Assembly (NCBI GenBank): GCA_038373885.1
Contig: JAWZYV010013188.1
Location: 62,001 to 126,000 of the forward strand
DNA: 64,000 nucleotides
Direction: 5' to 3'
Origin: Cheiracanthium punctorium
Lineage: Eukaryota; Arthropoda; Arachnida; Araneae; Cheiracanthiidae
The notes under the pieces are model-generated. The model made no database searches, was not told where the DNA came from, and saw only the letters and a program-made list of their open reading frames with translations. Within the stretch, counting starts at the first letter, position 1. Each line of letters opens with the position of its first letter. Below, piece by piece: positions 21,781-32,989 of this stretch. A program made the translations under genes and the position numbers.

Positions 21781-23300
21781 TGCCAAACCTTACTAATTTA
21801 GAATAGGAATAATTTTTCGTTATGCTGAAGTAATTTGAGAAGTCGGGGTTTTCTATTTTTTTTTTCTTTTTAAATAGTAGGAGGCCAGGGCCACTAGACT
21901 CACTACGCTCGCTTGTACGTGCTCGCTTTTTGCTCCTAATAAGGCTTACTCGTAAAATGGCATAATCTTCACAGGCAAAATCGAAGATTGAATCAGATAG
22001 AATGTTACCGTTCTAGACATTGCTTGTTTCTTGTATGTTAATTCTTCTATAATAAAAAAAGTGAATGCTTGTAAATCTGCATCTGTGCGACCTGCAGACA
22101 AATCTACAGAACGCAGAGCTCTGAAAATTTGAACATATAAGTCCACGAGATCCATAACATGCCTATGAGAGAATCAAAATTTTAAAATTTTAATTTATTT
22201 TTAAATTATTAATTAAAAACCATTCCGATGAGCATTTAGGTTGCCATACTTGGCAAGTTTCGTCCGCATAACATGATTTATGCTTTCGAAACGCTGCAGG
22301 TGTTTTATTCTAAACATTCAGAGTCGCGTGCATTTGAAAAACATGAAATGGGTTGAAAATTACCTCAGTTTTAGACCAAATTTAAAAGCAGGAGAAAGAA
22401 TTCCTTAAAAATGTGTTTCTTAAAATTCATAAACTTCCAAATCGCAAATGAGATCTCTTGGAGAACAGGAGTTTAAAATTCCAGATGATTCGTTTTTCCG
22501 AAATGATATAAATAGCTGTATTCATTTGGTTGCTTTCTTCAGGAAGTATCATTAGTTTGATCGTGTCGGATGCTGAATCAGTTAAGCACAATCCCTATGG
22601 CAAAAGCCCCGCTTTTGTAATCTAACTATAATTACTACTTTCGAATTGAAAAAATCCGATGTGGACACTACATGACTTCCTTGTACGTCCATTAAATCCT
22701 AAATATTTTCGGTACTTACGTATTATCCCGGCTGTCTTCCAAGAGGAGCGATTTTTCGCCAAGATAAATGCCGGACACATGAAATTATTGATGGTTTAGA
22801 ATACGATTGGCAACAGTTTGCCAGCAGATTTGACGAAAAAATAGTTTGGTGGGAATGAACGCCGGGATAATACCATATTTTTCATATAAGTACCATATTT
22901 TCAGTGCACTTCATCTAAACATATTTTGCATGACAAACTAAAGCAATAATACTATTAACGATTTCTAGCCAAATATTTGAGATATCGCCATGCTCGGTTA
23001 AATTTGAAAGATTTGTTTTTGACACTTAATTGGGCGACATTTCGCCAAAAGCCGACAACCTTATATCTCCAAAGAATGCGGATTTATTACGCATGTTTTC
23101 CAAAATGATAGACCAGTATCTTAAAAGTGCAAAATAATTCAACTTAAGATTATGTAATGCACGGTTATACATATTTAAAATTGCCTTTATAATGAAATTT
23201 GATTTATGGCTCAGTTTGGGTATTTGCAACCTGCTGGCAAGATAAAGTATTTGGCGGCGCAAATTACGCCATTATAGAAGCTTTAGCAAAGTAAAAATAC
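21781..23300. other. Intergenic; one diverged inverted copy of the previous repeat
   Basis: Around 22970-23045 the plus strand has GATATCGCCATGC and GGGCGACATTTCGCC, which read on the minus strand resemble the 21.5-kb tandem unit. Nothing else is recognised in this AT-rich stretch. Confidence 0.4.
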
Positions 23301-23605
23301 AGAGCATTGTTTTATTGGCAACCTTAAAAGGAAAGAATGATCAGTTATCTGTAAGTTGCCAAACTATGAGAAACCGCTTCAGATGGCAACAAAGTATATT
23401 TTCGCATATTTTACAGAAGTCTTCCGTAATTTTTTTCAGATTGAGTTTATTTTACAGAAATCTTCCGTATATGGAACTGAGAATCTGTAAAAAATTACGA
23501 AAGACATACGGAAGTAACGGCGGAATGTAAAACATACGGAAGTGAACTAGCGTCCCAACTGGCCTGACAGTTTTTCCGTAATTTGGCAGACTTTTTTTAC
23601 AGTGC
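23301..23605. repeat. Hairpin-forming region with CTTCCGTA motifs
   Basis: GTCTTCCGTAATTTTTTTCA (about 23421) and a near reverse complement near 23484-23507 form arms of 24 bp with two mismatches and a 40-bp loop. CTTCCGT or ACGGAAG occurs seven times between 23420 and 23580. The right side ends TTTTTTTACAGTG, resembling a MITE terminus, but no matching left end was found. Confidence 0.5.
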
Positions 23606-24469
23606 AATTATGTGCATATGCAAATCACCAAATAATCGCGAGAAAATTAAAAGTCGATAACATCAACCGAAAATCAAAAATAATTCATCAAAGCTCTTAG
23701 GATATGTATCATGCAGGAGACTGATATTCGGATTATATGCAAAACAGACGTTCTTGCACAGAAAGCAAAGTACAAGGTGAAATTAATTCCATTTTTCGTG
23801 GCATTTGCTGAATCTTTCCGAATAAGGGATTCATGTGCTTAAAATGAACCCCTGGAATGATTATACTATTTATTTTATATATATGTACTTATTTTATATC
23901 TATGTATTATATATGTATATCATTTTACTAGACCAAAAACTCTAGAAAAGTGGCCAGCAGTGACGACTAGCGTGGATGTGAGGTTCTCCTTATACAATCT
24001 CCTTTGTTACGAAAAATAATGTATTGTTTACTTCCGTTAAAATTTTCAACGTCATAGACTAAAATGGGAACAGAAAGTTCTCAGAAAATTTAAAAGCAAC
24101 AATACAACAACAACAACAACAAAACTTAATGAACGGCGAGTATTTTTTTTTTCACTAGTAACAAAACAAATGTAGTTTCTACTATATTTGTTTATAAAAA
24201 AATGTAGGGGTGGTGGAAGGGTTAAAAAAAATTAGAACATGGTTATGCTATGCTATCTCATGACATATCTGTTTTCTTTGAAATGGTCTTTTTATCTAAA
24301 AAAAAAAAAAAAAACTTGAATCAATACTTATGAGCACTCCGTCAAAAAGGAAAGGAAAGAAAAAAATGAGAGAAATGTTAAAATCAACCGCCCGAATGAA
24401 AATAATCAATGCACATGGGATTTTCTTACATGCTAAAATTTTTGCCGTTCCCTGCTCTCCGATATCACT
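23606..24469. other. Intergenic with simple repeats
   Basis: It contains a degenerate TATAT/TATG stretch (23872-23925), an AAC microsatellite (about 24101-24122) and an A-run (24298-24314). No gene is seen. Confidence 0.5.
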
Positions 24470-25090
24470 GAAGGTACATCGATTTTGGTTAACGTTTCGT
24501 TAAAAGCAGTCTCTAGATAAAATTGCAACTTATACAAGCAATATCAAATCAATTGCACAGTAGGAATTTGGCAGAATAATGTGCTAAAATGTTATATCGC
24601 GCCTTTCTGAATACACTCAGCCTTAAATCCAAGAAAATCTGTTTTAGATATGGGGGGGGGGGAAGAAAGAGAAAATATAGCCGAATATGGCAGGTGTTAT
24701 CAGAACCCTACACTGGGGTTGGGGATAGAGATAAAAGTTTTTTGTTTTTTTTTTTAAATTCTATTTGGGAATTTTGGATCGAACATTTTGAATAGAGAAA
24801 ATGATCGTTTCATACAACGTTTCTTGGAACTGACATTTTAAAGATCAAAAGAAAATTCCTGCCCTAGCATATTGTTTGCTCCAAGAGAAAAGAATTCGAT
24901 ATAACTCTGCATGTACATTTCTTGCTGTTTCACCCTTTGCCTCAGACTGAATGTCGTAAGTGCACATTGGTTTTAGGTATGGGATTAAAAGTGTGAATCA
25001 GTTACCCTATATTTTGCCTATATTCTATTTGAGTGTGATCATTTGCAAGTGATTGTATTATTATTTGGTTGTTTTGCTTGTTTATTATTT
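24470..25090 (+). repeat. Unit A copy 3
   Basis: It has the same landmark order as 13500-14110: CGTTAAAAGCAGTCTCTAG, AATGTGCTAAAATG, GGCAGGTGTTATCAGAAC, GAGATAAAAG, GGATCGAACATTTTGAAT, ACAACGTTTCTTGGAA, ACATTTTAAAGATCAAA and GTCGTAAGTGCACATTGG. A G-run at 24652-24662 replaces part of the spacer seen in copy 2. Confidence 0.7.
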
Positions 25091-25122
25091 ATGTTGTAAT
25101 AGGTTTATACGAAACACAATGC

Positions 25123-25290
25123 AGTGGAGTCTTGACTTACACGAGGGATGCGTTCCAAGAATCCTCGTTTAAGTGAAGATTTCGCGTTTACGGGTTTTCG
25201 AGGCACGAGGTCTCACGTTCTCGTCTGGCGTGCGAGGCGAGATTTCTCACTTCTCGCTTCTATCCCTAACTATATTAAGACAAGATATAA
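25123..25290 (+). mobile_element. Pogo/Tigger-like left-end fragment
   Basis: CAGTGGAGTCTTGACTTACACGAGGG-like sequence, then CCTCGTTTAAGTGAAGATTTCGCG, follows the plan of pogo-like ends. The region to about 25255 has several inverted CTCG/CGAG motifs. No right end or TA duplication was found; CTTAAGTGAACTACCATG at about 26003 may be a remnant of it. Confidence 0.4.
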
Positions 25291-26059
25291 TGATGAAGAA
25301 CCTATGCACCTTAGTATATTTATATAATTAACACGTTGTTGAGACGTTAGTTCAATATTCGGCACCAAATTCCAGCTTTTTCTTTAAAATGCAAAATTCA
25401 TTGCATTTTATCAATATTAGAGTTTAAAAACAGTTAGCTTACATATAAACAATTTTAGACAACAATTCAGAATTTTCTTTTTTCTTTAAATGTGTGCATT
25501 ATTTGATGTCGTCTTCACGTTTGTTTGAAACACTATTTAATGCATTTTTTATTAATTTCATTTGCTGCATTCAAAATCATGTTGGCTTGATCCAATACAA
25601 AAATAGTCAATAAAATCTGCTCGTTTTCATACGATTACAAATCTAGTTGTTATGTATAAATATTTGTTATTCAATTCCCTGGAATTTTTTGTTACAGTGG
25701 TATTTTCTCTTCTGATAACGTTTGTCTATCACGCATTAATTTCCAATGGGACCTCCTTTATCGAGGAAAAAAAAATTACTTAAAATCAATATTTATGATT
25801 ATCATATGGGGAAAAAAAATGATGTTTATACAACACTATGCGAGAAAGCAAATGAATATGCACATCTATTTCTTGTGTGCGAAAGATTTTCCATTTATAG
25901 CTTGGTATCATATAAGTTACAGTTATTATTATTATTATTTTACTTGTAAAAAATACCTATAGCATGAGATATCACAGTAAAAATTTGATCGAATACCATG
26001 CTTAAGTGAACTACCATGTTCTATGAATATTTTTTCTGAAAATAAAGTCTTAAATATAT
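25291..26059. other. Intergenic, nothing recognised
   Basis: AT-rich. A short TTA microsatellite (about 25921-25940) is the only structure noted. Confidence 0.4.
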
Positions 26060-26287
26060 AGAGGAATATGTAATAATAAACTGTTTGCAGGTGTTATCGG
26101 AATCAGGCGATGTGTATTGTGTATATTTTTTGTCTTTTTGAGAATTTCGGATCGAATATTATTTGAAATGGAGAAAACAATAAGTTTTGACAACATATGT
26201 TGGAGCAGACATTTTAAAGATAAAAGGAAAACCTTTTCCTCGGCATATTATTTGTATCATGAAAATACAATTCAGTGTAAGGTAAAT
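26060..26287 (+). repeat. Unit A copy 4, first part
   Basis: TTTGCAGGTGTTATCGGAATC (26085), GGATCGAATATTATTTGAAATGG, TTTTGACAACATATG, ACATTTTAAAGATAAAAG and GGCATATTATTTGT match copies 2 and 3 in order. It is cut by the element at 26288-27268 and resumes after it. Confidence 0.65.
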
Positions 26288-27268
26288 GCTCCAGTAGTAG
26301 GTCACTTAAAAATATTTTCTCAACTATCATCTTAACTTAGAGAAATTTTGAAAATTTATATTTTTAATGGTTGTTCAAACTCATATCCAGAGTAATAATC
26401 ATCTAAAATATCAAAATAACTGTGATATAATTTAAAAGAAAATTAAAAGTTAGGTCACTTATGTGCACCAGAAGTGGGCATAGAAAAATTTTGATGTAAC
26501 AGTAATGGGCATACCAAAAGTAGGCCACCTAGATTTGTCAAATGACTAAGGAAAATAGAATGAAGTTGTTATATATAGTAGTAATAATAGTACATTAATT
26601 TTATACACTATAAAAATACGTTAAAAGTGGCAGATAAAGTGTTTTATTTATAGATTCTCGTTACACGAGATTGACAATTTTTCTCGAACAGCCAATTTTT
26701 TTACTAAAGGTAAATGTTAATTCTCTATATTTCATTTTAAGATCGGGTTGGGGCATTATGAAGCATTGGAACAAAAAATGGTTTTATGGCACATCATAAC
26801 ACCATATTTTTGAGAAAAAGCATGTGCTCCAATACTGCGGCACCTATACCCACTTCTGTAGTAAACCATTGATCTACCACAGTTAGTAAACCATTGATCT
26901 AAAAGTGGGCCACCCGTCACAATCCAAAAATTATTAGTATAATTTCCTTTAATAATAGTTTATAATGCATTCAGTATAGTATAACAAAATAATATCAATA
27001 ACAGTTTATTTTAAAAACAAATAGAATGTGTGTTAAAAAATGATTTGAAGATTTGTCCCTTAAGGATATCACCACTAAGAATAGGCTTAGAAAGCTTCTC
27101 TGAGAGATCAATTTCAGTAACAAACTTTCTTGTACCTATAACTAACCAGGAAATGAAGCAAATTTGATACTTAGTTAATAAGGGCTTCAGCCAGAGGTCG
27201 ATCTCTTATCTCAATGAATAGTTGGAATTTGTTGTTTTTCAACTTAAAATTTCAAATGGCCCACTACT
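26288..27268. mobile_element. Non-coding DNA transposon of unassigned superfamily
   Basis: Inverted ends TCCAGTAGTAGGTCACTT (26288) and its counterpart AATGGCCCACTACTGGA (ending about 27268) bound a 0.98-kb segment. The flanks are the two halves of unit A copy 4, which shows independently that this is an insertion. Related phrases (AAGTGGGCATAG, AAAGTAGGCCACC, AAGTGGGCCACCC) recur inside at 26476, 26517 and 26901. No clear target duplication (neither TA nor 8 bp) and no transposase remains were seen. Confidence 0.6.
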
Positions 27269-27450
27269 GGACCCCTTAGTTTTGGAATTTCTTTTCATGC
27301 GTGGCCTTCTTTGTGCAATCCCAATTTGAAGACTGTAAGTGCACTTTGACAATAAATTTCAGAGTATGTATGGAAATCCGTGACATATCTGTTAAAGGAA
27401 TTTGATCCTTGGATAGACAATTTAAACTTGGATGCAATCATGTGCAGTTC
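27269..27450 (+). repeat. Unit A copy 4, second part
   Basis: GACTGTAAGTGCACTTTGAC (27332) and TTGGATGCAATCATGTGCAG (27428) match the 3' parts of copies 2 and 3. This confirms the interruption by the preceding element. Confidence 0.55.
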
Positions 27451-28284
27451 TAATGTTATTTTGGCGGTCTTATTCTCAAAACATTTAAGAAGAAGGGTAT
27501 CCTTTCTTGCTTAGAATAGAATTCCATCTAGCTTGCTGAGAGAGGACATTTTTGTGCTTCATGCTATTAAAGTGCTTCCTGCAAATTCTTCTCGTAGATA
27601 TTTTTTCTCAAATTTAATCATCCTTAAAAGTAGAAGGATCTTCTGAATATTGGTATCCCTACCTTACTCAGGCTTCCTTCAATTTTTGCTCCAGATCTGA
27701 GACATTTTAGGGTGCACAAATCTCAATGAATTACGTTTCTCACGTGTTCCGCTGACAGAAGATCTCCAAACTACTTTGAACGTGGAGTCCCTGGGATTAT
27801 GTGAGCAATCCGTGTTCGAAAATTATCTTGCTGGGAATTGATATCAACATGAAGTTACACGAATAGCAACTTTAAAGACCCAAATATGTCATCAACATAT
27901 CAATATGTTGTCAGAATTTTATGTAGGATGTCAGAGGTGCACCCTTCAGCTGTGACAAGCAAGGTGCAAGACAAATCATTCTACACATTTACAATAATTG
28001 TAAAGGCTGACTGTCCTTGTAAAAGAAAAGTTTATTGGCATCAGTGGATTTGTCCGCACACAGAAAAAACGGCTGTTTTTTGAAAGGCTGAAAGTGGTAT
28101 AGTTATCGCTACACACGATGCCAGTTTGTGTTTGTTCCTTGCTATTATACTGTCTACACCACCAGTCCAAACGACTAATTCTATTTTTAAGTAGGCACTT
28201 GACATATTCAAGGTCACAAAAAGCTACAGGATCTTACGGCTGGATAATTAATACAGAACTAAAGACACAAATCTAATAAAATAA
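27451..28284. other. Intergenic, no gene recognised
   Basis: Less AT-rich than its neighbours but with no long ORF and no element ends. Short ORFs on both strands near 27886-28170 overlap each other and show no family features. Confidence 0.4.
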
Positions 28285-28470
28285 CTGACATTTATGAAAC
28301 CTATGGGAGCTAGAAAGCGAGGAAGGCCATTAATCAGGTGGCTGTATGCCGTTGAGGGTAACATAAAAACCAATTTAGAGGAGACTGGAGGATATTGCCT
28401 TGGATAGGGCCATGTAAAGTAAACTGATTGAGACGGCCTTGGCCAGCAGTAGGTTCTATTGTCCCAGAAG
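28285..28470 (+). pseudogene. LINE 3' remnant (C-terminal tail of a reverse-transcriptase ORF)
   Basis: One frame from about 28306 reads GARKRGRPLIRWLYAVEGN, and an AGAAGAAGAAG run follows at 28467-28478. A G-R-P-x-x-R-W motif just before the ORF end is common in arthropod non-LTR retrotransposons of the RTE/Jockey type, and simple-repeat tails mark their 3' ends. Only this tail is present, with stops soon after, so it is a dead 5'-truncated copy. Confidence 0.5.
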
Positions 28471-28478
28471 AAGAAGAA

Positions 28479-29053
28479 GCAAAGACTGACATCCTGAGGT
28501 TGCTGCGAGGGTAAAAAGTGCGTTAAGAGGGCCACTGATATAACAGAGGAGGCTGTAGATTATTACATTTCGGAGAATGATGCCGTTGAACAGTTTGGAT
28601 CTGTTGCAATCTTCCGATCTTGGATTGCATTTGCCCTTGTATTGCCTATGAGAGGCTTCCTTCAGCCGATGAGTTTCTTGCAGCAACGATTACTACTTGC
28701 TTTTTTGCATATCAGTGGTAGCATAATTCAGGTGGTGACCTATTGCTTGGTACGATCAGCCTACTTTAAGCACTCAACCATTTTACCCCGTTTGAAGCTA
28801 CCCTGTGGGCTCTAAGATTTTCAAACATGTGGAAAAGTTTTTATTGTTAGCGTCTACTGTGAACTGCGCAGTCTCAAAGACGAAAAAAAGACAAATAGTC
28901 TGCAGTTGCTACCAGTTTTATAAAATAGTACTTGTTCAGAAGTAGAAACTTGTTCAGAAGTAGCCGTGACTCTAAAGTTAACTCATTGGCTGTATTCAAT
29001 CGTCAATATACTTCATGGGGGAGGAATCTGCCAGCTCAAAAATGCTCTACACC
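28479..29053. other. Intergenic, nothing recognised
   Basis: No domain is seen in the short ORFs here. TTGTTCAGAAGTAG is directly repeated at 28931 and 28949. Confidence 0.4.
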
Positions 29054-29215
29054 CATGGGCGCCGGCAGCATAGGGCAAGGGGGGACAATGCCCCCACCCC
29101 AGGATTTCTGTATGCGATGTTTTCCCTTGCTTTTTTCCTCTTTCCAACATGGTAACCATACGTTGAAGTAGTCTTTGCCCCCCCCCCCCTGGGAAATATT
29201 CTGCCGGCGCCCATG
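29054..29215. mobile_element. Small MITE, hAT-like, 15-bp perfect inverted ends
   Basis: CATGGGCGCCGGCAG at 29054-29068 and CTGCCGGCGCCCATG at 29201-29215 are exact reverse complements. Next inside are G-rich/C-rich stretches (GGGGGGACAATGCCCCC and a C-run) that also mirror each other. The flanks TCTACACC and TCGACACG agree at 6 of 8 positions, which suggests a decayed 8-bp duplication. At 162 bp it is non-coding and foldback-capable. Confidence 0.7.
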
Positions 29216-30915
29216 TCGACACGTCGATGGAAGAATGCTATTTTTAGAAGTAATAGTGTTTTTTAAAAGAGTATTTGTAATGCATTGTTAATATTTCTTT
29301 AAGTTTTTGACACACAAATGAATTTCTTTTCCAGAATTTTTTTTTGAGAGTTTATAAATTCCCACTGTTTAATTTTGGCATTTTAAAACATCAATTTTAC
29401 CATAAAAATAGAGATTCATCTGTATAAAGAATTAAAATGGGTTTCTCTTTTTTCAACAAACAACCTCTTAAAGTATTTAAAAGGACGGCTTATGCAATTG
29501 TTAAAATTTAGCAATCCCCCCCCCCGTCTTGTTTCCCCTACCAGGGATTTTCTACGTTGCGCATTTCTCACGATAGAAAGCCTTTTTAAACGATATTAAA
29601 GCATTAATCGTTAAATTAGAGGAAATAATTAATCACATAAAAAGATTTAGAGATGTTAATCAAACCCTTAGAAATCTCCCGAAAAAAAAGTTCTTTAATC
29701 TATTATTAACCCCAGTGCATCCTGACCCGGCAAATATATAATACTTATTGCTTTCATTCTTCATTCTTTCCAAAAAAGAAAAGAAACATAAAAAAAGAAG
29801 GAAAGCCATAAAAAAGACGGCTTTTTGTGAAGCCGCGCTATTGATTTTTAGTAGTGTTTTCCTCAAGAAGTTATGAGGATTTTCGAATAAATTTGATTTT
29901 CATTTCAACCATTGATCTTTTCAGATGGAATAGCATACAATTAAAAAACTAAAAAATGAAGTAAAAAAAGAGTAAGAAAAAAAAACCCATACAGAAAGTC
30001 AGTTTTTTTTTGGGGGGGGTGGTGGGTCGGAATTACTTTGCCACCGATATCTCCAGTCGTATGGGGAATATGTTAAAGTAAGCTTAAATTTGTTGTGAGA
30101 AGCTTATTCAGTCGTCTAATGGGAATCTCAAACGCAAGTCAAGTGCAAATGAGCCAAGCCAATTATATGCATTTGGAAACTATTTAAGAACTCAAGCTAT
30201 TTTGGAACTAAATGTGATTTTTTTCATTTAGATTTTTTAAAGAAACTGCGACTTTTGAACAGAGTGAGCTTCGACAGTCCTCATTGTAAACTGTTAAAAA
30301 AATTGAGAAAATATTTTGAAACCTTTGATATTACTTTTTTTGCGTAAGAAGTTAAATGCATTTCTGTATTAATGGAGTAGATTAGAAGTAATTTTTTTAA
30401 TTGACGATTTTTTTAAAGATGTAGTGATGTAGTTTTCGTTCATTAATCACAAAATTTTTAACATTTGTAGCTTTCCTCCTTTAGCTTCACATAAAATTAA
30501 TACATTTAAGCAACATTATAAAAGAATCCAGGTAAAAATACAGCCGAACTCGGTTTTTATCGACGCCACTTTTAAAATACATCTCTGTTATACCGTCAAT
30601 AAATCGTTGCATTCGGCAGATACCCATCAGAAACAACAATAGAATGCCTTGATTTTAACTTCGTCGTAGAGAGCACATCAACTCGGTTTTAGAATAAGTT
30701 TTACCGCCTTTCTCTTTTCGAATTTTTCTTTAACCAAGCAAAATTAAGTTGAAAACAGTCATACGTGTTCACTTTAATTCTGGTACAATTGAATTACTGA
30801 CGCTGAAAATGATTTAGATGAGATATATTGGTTTACTAAACCTAAACGATAGAAATTTAAATTTTTTTTGAAACCGTCATGAAGCATGTTTCGAACATTT
30901 AACGGAGTACGACAG
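29216..30915. other. Intergenic, AT-rich with homopolymer runs
   Basis: It has a C-run at 29516-29525, a T/G run at 30004-30020 and many A/T runs. No ORF with family features, no inverted ends and no repeats of the named families were seen over 1.7 kb. Confidence 0.45.
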
Positions 30916-30997
30916 CACAGTTGATTCCCCTATAACATAGTTGATGCAATCTGTGTTTTATGAATCTGTATTCCCGTGTTGTGCAAGCCGCTCAGAT
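30916..30997 (+). mobile_element. Pogo/Tigger-like MITE remnant, left end
   Basis: CAGTTGATTCCCCTATAACA and then TATTCCCGTGTTGTGCAAGCC match, in order, the left 80 bp of the MITE at 11905. It is cut at 30998 by a hAT-type insertion. The rest of the element is not recognisable on the other side. Confidence 0.55.
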
Positions 30998-31469
30998 CAG
31001 TGGTCTCCAACCCCCGGTACCGGCCGCGGACCTGTACCGGTCCGTTCATCAAATGATACCGGATAGCCCAAAGAACATTTTATTTACCATGGTGTATTTT
31101 TCTCGTTCGCGAAACTTTGTCGGGTTTGTGCTAATTTATATATTTGTAACTGAAAAAAATCTTATAGCTATTTTAAATTAGTTTATTATTTATCAAACAT
31201 TTCAAGATTATAAATTAAAGTTGCAGTCATAAAATTGAGGCTTCCCATTCATTTTACGTTCTAGTGAGTTAAAATGTTAATGTCACTTTAAATTCAATTT
31301 TCGGTGTAACTGTATCTTATTTTGAAGACATTTTTAAATACAAGTAGATTAAAATTATTAAATAAAAGAAAATATAAAATCAACGTTCCTGGCCCCCTTC
31401 CCTCAAGGGCAGCGGTAAAATTATCAAATGTTGACCGGTCCGACGAGATATAAAGGTTGGGAATCACTG
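30998..31469. mobile_element. hAT-type non-autonomous element with 8-bp target duplication
   Basis: The ends are CAGTGGTCTCCAACC (30998-31012) and GGTTGGGAATCACTG (31455-31469), an imperfect inverted pair of the hAT type. The flanks GCTCAGAT (30990-30997) and ACTTAGAT (31470-31477) agree at 6 of 8. Just inside both ends are ACCGGTCC-type motifs facing each other. The 73-codon open frame over the left end shows no transposase feature. Confidence 0.8.
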
Positions 31470-31564
31470 ACTTAGATTACACAAATGCATACTTTCCAAA
31501 CATATACCATGCAAGAAAAGTATTGTAATCATAAAAAAATTCGGCTATGAGATTTTGATGTATT

Positions 31565-32100
31565 TAAACGTTTTCAGGCATTCTGAAATCAATTATGCTA
31601 TTTTTGCGGTGATGTATGCATGTGTGTATGTGTACGTCAGTGAACACGATAACTACATTGAGTACGCATATTATAGATCACCGTCATACAAAATGTGAAT
31701 ATTTTGGTGTGTGTAGTACTCATAGATTTTGTATAGGGCTACAAATAAGAATTCTTATAAATTACGGTCTATAGACGCAAACTATTTAAAATGCTCAAAT
31801 ATCTATATGGTGCATTTGATTCAGCTGAAATTTGCTACGCATGTTATAAGTTACTGTCTTTTATAATGTATAGATTTTGGTATTTGTAGAGTTTTTTAGT
31901 TTTTACTAGGCTATATAAAGAAGAATTCTTATAAATAACGGCCTACAGACTCAAGTTATTTAAAATGCGCAACTGTCTATATCGTACATTCGATTGAGCT
32001 CAAATTAGGTACAGATATTATGGGTCACTGTTTTACATATTGAATAGATTTTGGTGGGTGTAGGACTTACAGTGTTTTTGTGTGTGCAATTTTATAAGTT
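31565..32100 (+). repeat. Tandem repeat family E, about 175-190 bp units
   Basis: Three diverged units share, in order, GTTTAAA/ATTTAAAATG, a CATTTGATT/CATTCGATTGAGCTCAAAT segment, ATTATAGxTCACxGT, TAGATTTTGGT, TGTAG and AAGAATTCTTATAAATxACGG. A TG-rich stretch and GTGAACACGATA (31641) lead the array. The same layout occurs inverted at 63690-64000, including the leading GTGAACACGATAGC. The element type is not known. Confidence 0.6.
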
Positions 32101-32762
32101 CTTAAATAAAATTGAAAATGTCTAAATATGGGATTGGAAGTTCAAAAGGAACCACCTCCAGCATAAAAATATGTATGCATAAAATCTGACGGAAAAATAT
32201 TAATTATTTTAATTAATAATACTACAAATTCATGTAGAAACAGTCAAACCTAATGCTCTGTACTTTTTCAATGTAAACTTCGTACCTCTGTCAGAGACAG
32301 CAGTTAACATCGGAAAAATAATTATCCTCCTTCTCTACAAAAGCATCTAAATAAAATTTAACCGATGAATAAATGACCAAATCACCGAAAAGAATATAAA
32401 GATAATTTAGATATTTTTTAACGCGTAATGAAATTCAATTGTTTGAGGGAAGGTGATTTTTTTGCCGATAGTTCTTTGATCATACACTCGTACACGAATA
32501 AGTAATTCTTGAGTATAAAAAATATTCAAAATAGATTGAAATTGTATAAAAACGGAGAAACTGTTTTTTTTTTCAGATAATAATATATTAAAAATGGAGC
32601 AAAATAACAGTAGCCACATGGAAATAATGTGGGGGATCCCAGAATGAAATTATCCTGCAGTGGGATAGTTTCATTCTAAGAAAAATAGAATTGTTTCAAG
32701 GTTCGGAAAAAAGTCGAAATTTCATTTAGTTTCTTAAAATCTATATATATATACATATATTC
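32101..32762. other. Intergenic, nothing recognised
   Basis: AT-rich. A short direct palindromic match GGGATAGTTTCATTCTA/AGAATGAAATTATCC lies at 32640-32680. No gene is seen. Confidence 0.4.
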
Positions 32763-32975
32763 AACGGGCGGGTACTTGCGGATTAGGCACTGTCCACTAC
32801 AACTCCCGGAAAGTATTGTGGCCATTTTATTATGGGGGCATCCAGTGGGAGACCAGCTTTACCAACTGTGAAGGGACGGACAAGTTAAGATCCATGCACA
32901 AGCTGGGATTTGAACCCGGACCCAAGGGGTGATAGAATGGTTTCTAAGCCCCTACACCACCTGGACGGCTAAATT
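32763..32975 (-). mobile_element. tRNA-derived SINE (family 3)
   Basis: On the minus strand a perfect B box GGTTCAAATCC (plus-strand 32906-32916) lies at tRNA-like distance from an A-box region GGTGGTGTAGGGGC near 32955-32968. The tRNA-like head is followed by an unrelated body ending near 32763. The intact B box suggests a modest age. No target duplication was resolved. Confidence 0.7.
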
Positions 32976-32989
32976 GATTTATAGATATT

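Noticed and set aside
28456..29222. Short frames of 69-95 codons around the LINE tail and the 29-kb MITE
   Set aside because: They read across poly-C and inverted-repeat sequence and have no recognisable features.
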